DNA of 64,000 nt from Marispirochaeta sp. (GTDB taxonomy: Bacteria > Spirochaetota > Spirochaetia > JC444 > Marispirochaetaceae): contig NZ_OY764209.1 of NCBI RefSeq assembly GCF_963668165.1, positions 1 through 64,000 on the forward strand. Reading direction: 5' to 3'. The notes below the pieces were generated by a model. It was given only the letters and a program-made list of their open reading frames with translations, did not search any database and was not told where the DNA came from. Below, in pieces: positions 19,236-27,628 of this stretch (positions are counted from its first letter, which is position 1; each line of letters begins with the position of its first letter). The translations under genes were made by a program, and so were the position numbers.

Positions 19236-20173
19236 TTGTTTTTTTCCCACAAATCAAGATCCAGATAAAATGAACTTCGATATGAGTAGAATCCGTATTC
19301 GTCAAGTATACGGCCCATGCTCTGAGCACTGCCCCACAGATCCAGAATAACCCTCTTCATCTCCCGATTATAGGCCTCATGTATGTAGGTATCCAGCAGC
19401 AGCTTCGCCAGCCCCAACCCGCGGAATTCCGGCATCACGTAAAACTGCATAAGAAAAGAGACCCCCGGGTCCTCATCAAAAAAAGCAGTCGCCTGGGGAC
19501 TGAGCCAGGCATCAGTGCCCCAGATTAATCCGGCCGTTTCTCCTTCCGGCGTAGCGGCCTTAAACACAACCAGCTTATCCGGATCTTTGGGAATAAGAGA
19601 ACGTCTGGCCAGAAACAGGAGATGGGTCAGATCCTGCGGATTATCACCGCAGGATTCCCTGAAGGCCTTCAGATCATACTCTTCCAAACGGTCCCGAACT
19701 TCCGGCTCCGCTGAAGATATGACAAAATCACTCAGGACAAGATCTTCCGTCTCCTCGGGTTCGGGGCCCAGTTTCTGGTATCCAAGGGCATCACATACCT
19801 GCTCATACCACTCAAGCACCCTGGAGCGCATCTCACGTTCCTTGAACTGAAACCAGAGCCGCTGAATGTCGTCCCGTTCTTTAAGTATATTCTTGAAGTT
19901 TCGAAACACTCCCTTTCGTGATGCCAAAGCGTCCCGTAAGCGTTCCCGGAAAACGGGGTTACGCAGGGAATCCACGAAACGCTCCATTAGCTGGAATCCA
20001 TCAGCAGAACTCCAGCGGGGAATCAATACGTATCGTTCTTCGTCAGATTGCTGGTTCTCATCGAGCTGGCTCTCTTCCTCAACCCTGCCCATTTCCATAT
20101 CAAGATAGTAATAGGAAATCTGGTTTTCCATGCCAAAGATAATCTGGTCGATCAATTCCGGGGTCAACTCCAT
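19232..20173 (-). CDS. UPF0158 domain fused to a GNAT acetyltransferase
   Basis: 313 aa with two parts. Residues 1 to about 150 match the UPF0158 pattern: LTPELIDQIIFGMENQ, a YYLDMEMGRV strand, MERFVDSLRNP and RKGVFRNFKNIL with WFQFKEREM. The C-terminal third has a GNAT core, with SFLMQFYVMPEFRGLGLAKLLLDTYI holding the acetyl-CoA loop (RGLGLAK). Domain fusions of this kind are not familiar to me. The start is one of several near the 5' end; AGGA sits 7 nt before the chosen ATG. It overlaps the lipoprotein gene by 4 bp and lies 33 bp downstream of proS. The substrate is unknown. Confidence 0.75.
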   Translation of the reverse strand: MELTPELIDQIIFGMENQISYYYLDMEMGRVEEESQLDENQQSDEERYVLIPRWSSADGFQLMERFVDSLRNPVFRERLRDALASRKGVFRNFKNILKERDDIQRLWFQFKEREMRSRVLEWYEQVCDALGYQKLGPEPEETEDLVLSDFVISSAEPEVRDRLEEYDLKAFRESCGDNPQDLTHLLFLARRSLIPKDPDKLVVFKAATPEGETAGLIWGTDAWLSPQATAFFDEDPGVSFLMQFYVMPEFRGLGLAKLLLDTYIHEAYNREMKRVILDLWGSAQSMGRILDEYGFYSYRSSFYLDLDLWEKNK

Positions 20174-20206
20174 GCTCATATCCTGCACTGTAGCATAATT
20201 TTTCCA

Positions 20207-21886
20207 TTAATAGGCAAGGACTTGGGACACCAGCTCCCGAAGCGGAACCTGCCAAATCTTCCCGCTGGCACGTTCATACACTTCAACCTCATCATTCAGC
20301 AACAGGCCGCTTGTTACCACAACCCGGTAGGGAATGCCGATAAGATCAGCGTCGAAGAACTTTACCCCCGGAGATTCGATTCTGTCGTCAAGCAGGGCAA
20401 TTTCCGGTCCCAGCTCTTCGTATAAATTAAAAACAACCTGGCGAACCTTATGACTTTTCCCTATTCCCATCAGGAAAACCTTGAAGGGAGCTATTTCGAC
20501 CGGCCAGCCGATCCCCTTATCGTCCCGATGGGCCGCGGCTGCAGCGTTCAGCAGACGCCCGATTCCTATGCCGTAGGAACCCATCTGCGGGTAATATCGT
20601 CTACGTTTGTCATCCTGGAATTCAAGCCCCATCGCCCTGGAATAGACATCACCCAGCTTAAAGATATTCCCCAGCTCAATAGCCCGGATCTCTTTTAAAG
20701 AGTGTCCGCACTGAAAACAGCTGTCCCGCCCTCTAATGCGGGCAATATCCCCGACAAGGGAGGTTTCAAAATCCCGCCCGAAATTTGTATTGACATAGTG
20801 TAGACCTGACTCGTTTCCTCCCATTACAAGGTTGTTGCTGTTGGCTACGGTATCGTCCACTACAAGCATAATTCCCTCAGGGATCCCCAGGGGAGACAGG
20901 TACCCCGGTGCAATCCCCAGTTCTCTTAAGCTCTCAATATGGGCCAGAGCAATAATGTCGCATCCGCTGATCTTGCTGAGCTTGTCGATGCTGACCTCAT
21001 AATCTCCCCGGACAACTGCCATAACCAGTCCCTGGGGGGACTGATACATCATCGACTTGGCCAGTTTAGACTTGGGAAGCTGCAAAAATCGGGACAAACG
21101 GTTCATGGAATCGCATTCAGGGGTCAGAATCTTTTGAATTGGAAGAGGGTTTTCCGATCCATACTCTTTATGGGCTATGGCAATATCACGGTTCGCCTTG
21201 TAACCGCAGTGTTCACAGATCACAATTACATCTTCCCCTTCCTTGGAGGGCATCAGGAACTCATAAGCCTTGTGTCCCCCCATGAAGCCCACTCCCGATT
21301 CGGCGGCAATAACCTTAAGATCAAGACGTTCAAAGATACGCTGATAGGCACGAAACATCCTGGGGAAAAAATTGTTCAGATCGGAGTAGGACCGATGGAA
21401 GGAGTAGGCGTCCTTCATGATAAATTCCATGGATCGAAGCAGTCCCCCCTTAAGCTGTTCCTCGTCTCTGAACTTGGTCTGAAACTGATACAGTAAAACC
21501 GGCAAATCCCGGTAGGAGTTTAGCCCGATACGCAAAAGTTCAACCATGGCCTCTTCATGGGTCGGAGAAAGCACAAACTCACGCCCCTGATGGTCCTGAA
21601 AGCGTACAAGAGACCTGCCAACCAACTCTGCCCGGCCGCCCTGCTTCCAGATTTCATAGGGATTCACCAGAGGAACCAGGACCTCCTGCCCTCCAAGGAC
21701 CTCCATCTCCTGCCGAATAATCTCCTGGATACGTCGAAAAACCCGTATACCCAGAGGAAGAAAGGAGAAGAGTCCCGGAGAGAGGGAACGAATATAACCG
21801 GCCTGCTGCAATACCTGGAAGCTCCGGGATGAGTTCTCCTGGGGTCGTTCACGCAGGGTTTTACCGAACAGTCGGGAATAAAGCAT
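20207..21886 (-). CDS. proS: Prolyl-tRNA synthetase, bacterial type
   Basis: 559 aa class II synthetase. Motif 1 and 2 regions are seen around LSPGLFSFLPLGIRV and FVLSPTHEEAMVELL; motif 3 as GSYGIGIGRLL. The editing insertion (INS, YbaK-like) lies between, roughly residues 230-390, with KSMMYQSPQGLVMAVVRGD and VVDDTVANSNNLVMGGNESG. The C-terminal anticodon domain ends the protein. The ATG is preceded at 6 nt by TAGAAT with a TTGACC -35 at 18 bp and no SD, so the mRNA is probably leaderless. It reads away from eno. Confidence 0.95.
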   Translation of the reverse strand: MLYSRLFGKTLRERPQENSSRSFQVLQQAGYIRSLSPGLFSFLPLGIRVFRRIQEIIRQEMEVLGGQEVLVPLVNPYEIWKQGGRAELVGRSLVRFQDHQGREFVLSPTHEEAMVELLRIGLNSYRDLPVLLYQFQTKFRDEEQLKGGLLRSMEFIMKDAYSFHRSYSDLNNFFPRMFRAYQRIFERLDLKVIAAESGVGFMGGHKAYEFLMPSKEGEDVIVICEHCGYKANRDIAIAHKEYGSENPLPIQKILTPECDSMNRLSRFLQLPKSKLAKSMMYQSPQGLVMAVVRGDYEVSIDKLSKISGCDIIALAHIESLRELGIAPGYLSPLGIPEGIMLVVDDTVANSNNLVMGGNESGLHYVNTNFGRDFETSLVGDIARIRGRDSCFQCGHSLKEIRAIELGNIFKLGDVYSRAMGLEFQDDKRRRYYPQMGSYGIGIGRLLNAAAAAHRDDKGIGWPVEIAPFKVFLMGIGKSHKVRQVVFNLYEELGPEIALLDDRIESPGVKFFDADLIGIPYRVVVTSGLLLNDEVEVYERASGKIWQVPLRELVSQVLAY

Positions 21887-21892
21887 GGCACC

Positions 21893-21922
21893 ATTCTATG
21901 TCATGCCGAGGGGGGGGGTCAA
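21893..21922 (-). promoter_or_regulatory. proS promoter, leaderless type
   Basis: TTGACC, 18-bp spacer (including a run of C), TAGAAT, then six bases to the ATG. Confidence 0.5.
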
Positions 21923-21955
21923 GAAAAGCATTTGCCGCTCCTATGGCCTTTTACC

Positions 21956-21982
21956 TTGACTTTCAGGGGGTATTTGGATAAT
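21956..21982 (+). promoter_or_regulatory. Possible eno promoter
   Basis: TTGACT followed at 15 bp by GATAAT. Hexamers are good but the spacing is short, so the assignment is tentative. A normal leader with AGGAG follows. Confidence 0.35.
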
Positions 21983-21993
21983 GCTGAATATGA

Positions 21994-23325
<1,332 letters not shown>

Positions 23326-23346
23326 TACGCCCTGCATTAAACAGGA

Positions 23347-23374
23347 AACCGCCCTCATAGAGGGCGGTTTTTTT
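23347..23374 (+). terminator. eno terminator
   Basis: Stem AACCGCCCTC / GAGGGCGGTT with a 3-nt loop ATA, then a run of T. Confidence 0.9.
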
Positions 23375-23400
23375 CTATCTTCAGGTACGATGTTTTGGAC

Positions 23401-23688
23401 TTAATAAGTAACCGAAAAGCCCCTGTAGTTTCCGGTGGGGGCAAGAGCTTCCCGATCCACCCTGTCGACCCTGGCCATCGACGGCCCACAACGCAGCCAG
23501 GAATAGAGCGAATTCAGAGAATCCCCGGAACCTTCTGCCCAGACCTCAACGCTGCCGTCGGCCCTGTTTCTCACATAACCTGCAAGCCTCAGCGCCTGAG
23601 CCCTGCGCACAGTTGAGTAACGAAACCCAACACCCTGTACCCGGCCGTAAACAAGAAATCTGCAGGCATTGAAATCAGTTCTCTGCAT
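23401..23688 (-). CDS. acyP: Acylphosphatase
   Basis: 95 aa when started at the ATG giving MQRTDFNACRFLVYGRVQG. The active-site signature GRVQGVGFRYSTVRRA supplies the phosphate-binding Arg, and AGYVRNRADGSVEVWAEG carries the catalytic Asn. Hydrolyses acyl phosphates in the cytosol. The longer open frame upstream is the out-of-frame end of the response regulator, which it overlaps by 14 bp, so it is likely co-transcribed with the two regulators. Confidence 0.9.
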   Translation of the reverse strand: MQRTDFNACRFLVYGRVQGVGFRYSTVRRAQALRLAGYVRNRADGSVEVWAEGSGDSLNSLYSWLRCGPSMARVDRVDREALAPTGNYRGFSVTY

Positions 23689-24043
23689 CCTTTTCCGTTT
23701 CGAGGGCCGCGGCGACCATCTCTGCCAGCTTGCCATAATCAAAGGGCTTATAAAGTACGGGAAAGGGTATGGAGAAGTCTGGACGCAGAAACCCGGAAGT
23801 AATAAATACCTTCTTGTTTGAACAAAATGTATGCAGAAACTTGATCCAGTAATCTCCGCCCAGGACATTCATGCGGTAATCCGAAACGATCAGATCGACC
23901 TGGTTGTCCAGCATATGCTTTATAGCACCAACCCCGTCGGAGGCAACCAGAACCTCGTACCCCTTCTTCTTCAGATAGTCCCGCAAAGTCAGGCGAATAG
24001 CGTCTTCATCTTCGACAATTAGTATGACTCTTTGCGTACTCAT
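23675..24043 (-). CDS. Stand-alone response-regulator receiver domain
   Basis: 122 aa, one CheY-like domain and no output domain. Acidic pocket EDED near residue 11-14, phospho-acceptor Asp in DLIVSDYRMNVLGGDYW, switch Ser/Thr in KVFITSGF and the conserved Lys in LYKPFDYGKL. It lies 9 bp downstream of the HTH-receiver gene and overlaps acylphosphatase. No histidine kinase is adjacent, so its phosphodonor is unknown. Confidence 0.88.
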   Translation of the reverse strand: MSTQRVILIVEDEDAIRLTLRDYLKKKGYEVLVASDGVGAIKHMLDNQVDLIVSDYRMNVLGGDYWIKFLHTFCSNKKVFITSGFLRPDFSIPFPVLYKPFDYGKLAEMVAAALETEKDAEN

Positions 24044-24052
24044 TCGCCGCCT

Positions 24053-24649
24053 CTAATGCAGCTTTTGCATAATTACATCTACGAAGTCATCAAAGTCCAG
24101 GGGCTTGGGGAAAAAGGCATCCGCTCCCTCTTCCACAATCTGTTTGCCGTCCTTGTCGGGATCCAGGCCGCTGATGGAGATTACCAGAGGATTGTCGAGC
24201 TTGGGATCTTCTTTTATCTTTGCGCAAAGCTTGTGCCCGTCTATACCAGGAAGATCTATATCAAGAATCACACACACAGGATTGTGCTCAGCCAGCAGTC
24301 TTCCAGCTTCAAAGCCATCGAAGGCCTGTATAACTTCGTATTCGGGAAGCTTGCGGACGAGGATTTCCCGGAGCATGCTGTTCAGATCACGGTCATCATC
24401 AACAATCAGAATTGTTCTCTTTTCGCTGTCCTTGGTCAATTCGATTAATTCATCGGGAGTTCTCATACCCCGGGATTGAAGAAACTCCAGAAGATCTTCG
24501 GCGTAAATACGATACTGACCACCGGGGGTGGTAAAGGCTTTTAGATGCTGATTTTTAATCCAGTTAATGGCAGTTTGATTAACTACCCCGCAAATGTTGG
24601 CGACCTCCAGGGCCGAGAAAATACGAATTTTTTTACCATTTTTTGACAC
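24053..24649 (-). CDS. Response regulator with N-terminal MerR/excisionase-like HTH
   Basis: 198 aa. Residues about 8-60 form a helix-turn-helix of the MerR/excisionase kind (FSALEVANICGVVNQTAINWIKNQHL, then FTTPGGQYRIYAEDLLEFL). Residues about 75-198 are a receiver with DDDRD, phospho-acceptor in CVILDIDLPGIDGH, Ser in VISISGLD and Lys in FFPKPLDFDDF. The order DNA-binding first, receiver second is the reverse of most response regulators. GTG start with GAGGG 8 nt upstream. First gene of the regulator-regulator-acylphosphatase unit. Confidence 0.85.
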   Translation of the reverse strand: MSKNGKKIRIFSALEVANICGVVNQTAINWIKNQHLKAFTTPGGQYRIYAEDLLEFLQSRGMRTPDELIELTKDSEKRTILIVDDDRDLNSMLREILVRKLPEYEVIQAFDGFEAGRLLAEHNPVCVILDIDLPGIDGHKLCAKIKEDPKLDNPLVISISGLDPDKDGKQIVEEGADAFFPKPLDFDDFVDVIMQKLH

Positions 24650-24766
24650 AAGCTTACCCTCACTGTATGCACAGAAAATTTCAGAATGCCAAGACTAACG
24701 TCTTTTAGTGTACCAAATACATCCAAAATGTCAACGAAAAACTGGCCACTATGGAGAGATTTGAGC

Positions 24767-25423
24767 TCAAAAATCGTATTTTTCGAAGAAAAACGCGATA
24801 TCTTGATAGGAAAAGCCCTTTTTCGCCAGCATGGTTCTGAGTTCTTCGCTGCTGAGTTCGCTTTTTTTCCGCTTTATTTTGTCCAGACAGCTTTTCAGTG
24901 CTTCATCCATGGTTTCGGGAGTGTACAGTTCGCGCAGAATATCGGCGCTGATGTCCCGGGATATCCCCTTTTGACGCAGCCTGCGCTCCATGACCAGGGG
25001 TCCCTCTGGTTTCCTGCGTAAACGAGAACCCGCATAGATTCCGGCAAAGCGCCGGTCATTCACCAGGTCCTGTTCTTGCAGCTGGGAACACACCTTTTCC
25101 GCCAGGTCCTGCCCGAATCCCCGTTGACACAGCTTTAGTTTAAGCTCCTGTAACGAGTGTTCCCGTCTCGTCAACAGGTCCAGGGCCTTACGGCGAACCA
25201 GAAACTCCTGCTCAGCTGTTTGCAGTTCTTCTATCTCTTCAGGCTCAAGAACTGCTCCCACATAATGGCTGGAAGCTTTGTAAAAACTGAATGGGATAAA
25301 AAAAGAGGAACCGTCGGATAGTCCGAGCCGAAAGGCGGACTCTGCGGTTCCCCATTGTAGTGAGATGATAGTAATGTCAGCGTTTGGAGAACTGAAATTT
25401 GCGCCGTGCTCCAGGCTGTCCAT
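24767..25423 (-). CDS. recX: RecX-family recombination regulator
   Basis: About 218 aa. The three-helix RecX repeats are seen: RKALDLLTRREHSLQELKLKLCQRGF, LVNDRRFAGIYAGSRLRRKPEGPLVMERRLRQKGIS and ELRTMLAKKGFSYQDIAFFF. RecX binds RecA filaments and limits their activity. The start is uncertain: no ATG, GTG or TTG lies in frame after the rpsI stop, so the best choice is an ATG inside the 3' end of rpsI (47-bp overlap), with GGAG 10 nt before it. It is translated in a different frame from rpsI. recA is not in the window. Confidence 0.8.
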   Translation of the reverse strand: MDSLEHGANFSSPNADITIISLQWGTAESAFRLGLSDGSSFFIPFSFYKASSHYVGAVLEPEEIEELQTAEQEFLVRRKALDLLTRREHSLQELKLKLCQRGFGQDLAEKVCSQLQEQDLVNDRRFAGIYAGSRLRRKPEGPLVMERRLRQKGISRDISADILRELYTPETMDEALKSCLDKIKRKKSELSSEELRTMLAKKGFSYQDIAFFFEKYDF

Positions 25424-25769
25424 ACTTTTTACGCTCCACCATTCTCGAGTCACGGGTCATGAAGCCGTTGGCCCGTAAGGGGCGAATATTAGTCTCATCA
25501 TAGGCTACAAGAGCCCGGGAAAGTCCATGGCGGCATGCCCCAGCCTGTCCGGTTACTCCACCGCCCTTTACGTTGATTAGAATATCAAACTTGTTCAGGT
25601 TGTCTGTTGCATCCAGGGGCTGCTTCACAATATAAACCAGGCTTGGATTGGAAAAGTAGGTCCCGACTTCCTTACCGTTAATCGTTATCTTACCGCTTCC
25701 TTCGCGTAAATAGACCCGCGCTACGGAGGTCTTCCGTCGGCCGGTACCTAATGCTAAGTTCTTAACCAC
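25377..25769 (-). CDS. rpsI: 30S ribosomal protein S9
   Basis: 130 aa. Begins NLALGTGRRKTSVARVYLR and ends QPGARRKFQFSKR, the tRNA-contacting C-terminal tail of S9. Follows rplM by 31 bp, the universal rplM-rpsI pairing. Its 3' end carries the probable start of recX in another frame. Confidence 0.98.
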   Translation of the reverse strand: MVKNLALGTGRRKTSVARVYLREGSGKITINGKEVGTYFSNPSLVYIVKQPLDATDNLNKFDILINVKGGGVTGQAGACRHGLSRALVAYDETNIRPLRANGFMTRDSRMVERKKYGQPGARRKFQFSKR

Positions 25770-25800
25770 TCTGCTACTCCTTCAATCGATTCGCACCGAA

Positions 25801-26226
25801 TTATTTAAGAATTTCCGGCTGCTGAGCGCTATGGGGATGATTCGGACCGGCATACACCTTCACATTCCGAAACAGCTGGCGTCCCAGGGGACCCTTCGGC
25901 AGCATACCTTTTATGGCCTTCTCCAAAGGTGCCGCTGGTTTACGGGCTATCAGGTCACTGAAGGTTTCCGATTTAATCCCGCCCGGATATCCGGTATGGC
26001 GGTAGTAAATTTTCCGCTGGGCCTTGTTGCCGGTTACTTCGACTTTATCGGCGTTGATAATAACCACATAATCCCCGATTTCCTGGTGCGGGGTATAGTA
26101 GGGTCTATTTTTTCCCCGCAGAAGGCGTACAACTTCAGTTGCCACCCTGCCGAGGCGCTTACCGGCGGCATCGATCAGATACCATTTCCGCTCTACTTTG
26201 CTCGGTTTTACGAATATCGTCTTCAT
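25801..26226 (-). CDS. rplM: 50S ribosomal protein L13
   Basis: 141 aa. [28 protein letters not shown] and [31 protein letters not shown] are diagnostic for L13. A GAGGCG ribosome site precedes the ATG. First gene of rplM-rpsI(-recX). Confidence 0.98.
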   Translation of the reverse strand: MKTIFVKPSKVERKWYLIDAAGKRLGRVATEVVRLLRGKNRPYYTPHQEIGDYVVIINADKVEVTGNKAQRKIYYRHTGYPGGIKSETFSDLIARKPAAPLEKAIKGMLPKGPLGRQLFRNVKVYAGPNHPHSAQQPEILK

Positions 26227-26261
26227 TCAAATCGCCTCAATACTAATGAGAATTGGAACAC

Positions 26262-26290
26262 ATATTTCCATACATACTGATGCTTGTCAA
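26262..26290 (-). promoter_or_regulatory. Probable rplM-rpsI promoter
   Basis: A perfect TTGACA is followed at 17 bp by AAATAT, a weak -10. The leader would be about 30 nt. Confidence 0.4.
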
Positions 26291-26309
26291 GCCATCGGAA
26301 GAGTATCGT

Positions 26310-26338
26310 TTGCCCTTTTAACCTGTCCTTAGTAAATT
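26310..26338 (+). promoter_or_regulatory. Ferredoxin promoter, leaderless type
   Basis: TTGCCC, 17 bp, TAAATT, then CCGCCC and the ATG. No ribosome-binding site is present. Confidence 0.4.
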
Positions 26339-26344
26339 CCGCCC

Positions 26345-26554
26345 ATGCGGGTTACCATAAACAAACAACAATGTGTCGGATGCGGGTTATGTGAGGAACT
26401 GTTACCCGAAGTATTCATTATGCAGAATCAGAAGTCGAGGGTCAAGCAGGACGGCTTGAATAACATAGAGAAAATTCATGTCTTAACCGTCGCTGAAGAC
26501 TGTCCCGCGGAAGCGATCATCGTCAGTGAAAGTGCTGACGACGAATCATACTAA
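26345..26554 (+). CDS. Single-cluster [4Fe-4S] ferredoxin
   Basis: 69 aa. The motif CVGCGLC (Cys 10, 13, 16) and a distal CPAEAI supply four ligands for one [4Fe-4S] cluster, as in the short Fer4-type ferredoxins that carry electrons at low potential. An acidic surface is evident at the C-terminus. It is transcribed alone; its 3' end overlaps the converging membrane-protein gene by 32 bp. No partner oxidoreductase is adjacent. Confidence 0.88.
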   Translation: MRVTINKQQCVGCGLCEELLPEVFIMQNQKSRVKQDGLNNIEKIHVLTVAEDCPAEAIIVSESADDESY

Positions 26555-26822
26555 TCAGGGCCGCTGAGAAAAAGAGGTACGGAAGATTTTCAAGAACTAT
26601 TCCAGCAAGAGGCAGAGTGCCGAACAGTAAAAACGAATCGTCAATAATGCCGAAAAAAGTCAAGGTGGAGAAGGTAATCTCCAGATACCGCAACACTATA
26701 CCCATAATTATCAGCATCCAGGCCACATCCCGGGTCTGAGACCAGAAATAGATGGCAAGAAAAGCTGTAACCCCTCCCAGTATAAGTCTGGCAATATGGG
26801 GCAGCATCAGGCTGAATTCCAT
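26523..26822 (-). CDS. Small membrane protein, unknown
   Basis: About 99 aa with three hydrophobic stretches (LMLPHIARLILGGVTAFLAIYF, WMLIIMGIVLRYL, FGTLPLAGIVLENLPYLFF). I recognise no family. It begins inside the 3' end of the preceding gene (16-bp overlap) and is the last gene of the minus-strand block that starts with the TPR/zinc protein. The 32-bp overlap with the ferredoxin 3' end makes its own C-terminus slightly suspect, but the hydrophobic pattern argues for a real protein. Confidence 0.55.
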   Translation of the reverse strand: MEFSLMLPHIARLILGGVTAFLAIYFWSQTRDVAWMLIIMGIVLRYLEITFSTLTFFGIIDDSFLLFGTLPLAGIVLENLPYLFFSAALISMIRRQHFH

Positions 26823-27628
26823 TTTCCCTCCCACTCTCGCAGCTGTTTTATTTCTCCCTCGTCATAGTCCCCAGGAATTATTGACGGGATAAAATACTCA
26901 GGGGACGGATACAGTCCGCGGGCGATCAGTTCTTTTACAAGTTCCGTATGCTCATCTTCCCTGCATCGGGGAAAAAGATACGGCCCCAGGCGCTCCCAGG
27001 GTCCCCGGGGGAAATTGGCATAGGTATCTGGATCTGTCTCGTGTAACCAACGGAAAAAAAGGCGTATTCCGTAAACCTGGGGGGCCAGAAGAAAGGGTGA
27101 AAGCGGCGGTGCCGGGACATTCAGAGACTTCCGGCTCAGCACAAAAACACCACCCCAGGTTCCGGTCCCCGGTAATATCGGCAGCAGAACATCAGAGCAC
27201 GGGACAGGGAGAAAAGGCCTCCAAATGCTCAGGGCTACATTATTCTCCGGAAGGTGTCTGCCATACCCCGCTTCCACTGGGTCCCACAGCGGCGGCAGCC
27301 CCCCCCCGTAAACCGGCTCAAGCGCCTTCAAGGCCTCCGGAAAGGAGGGGAAAATCCCCACCCACGGGTGGTCCGGGAAAAAACCCGTAAGAAGCCTGGC
27401 TGCCCGCTGCGTCCAGACCGACGGCATGGCAGCAGGCCCAAGTTTCTCGAGGCTGCTTTTGAAGCGTAATATCAAGCCCTGCGGACGGCTCCCCATCATA
27501 CCCCGACCAGCATCCTGGTACAGATCCAGAAAGCGTCTTCCTTCCGGTGAATAGACTCGGAATCCGCGGCTGCGCCGCACCGCCGGGTATCCGGCAAAAG
27601 AGTCGGCGGACGGAAGCTCAAAACTCAT
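26807..27628 (-). CDS. Unknown protein with aminotransferase-like N-terminus
   Basis: 273 aa. The opening FRVYSPEGRRFLDLYQDAGRGMMGSRP resembles the start of class III PLP aminotransferases, but I find no PLP-lysine region and the chain is far shorter than the 400-plus residues of that fold. Pro and aromatic residues are abundant. It overlaps the uvrD stop by 11 bp and the small membrane protein by 16 bp, so it is translated with them. It may be a degenerate or repurposed aminotransferase-like domain peculiar to these bacteria; no function assigned. Confidence 0.6.
   Translation of the reverse strand: MSFELPSADSFAGYPAVRRSRGFRVYSPEGRRFLDLYQDAGRGMMGSRPQGLILRFKSSLEKLGPAAMPSVWTQRAARLLTGFFPDHPWVGIFPSFPEALKALEPVYGGGLPPLWDPVEAGYGRHLPENNVALSIWRPFLPVPCSDVLLPILPGTGTWGGVFVLSRKSLNVPAPPLSPFLLAPQVYGIRLFFRWLHETDPDTYANFPRGPWERLGPYLFPRCREDEHTELVKELIARGLYPSPEYFIPSIIPGDYDEGEIKQLREWEGKWNSA

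Noticed and set aside
26355..26520. Two-cluster ferredoxin
   Set aside because: Only one CxxCxxC group and one distal Cys-Pro are present, enough for one cluster.
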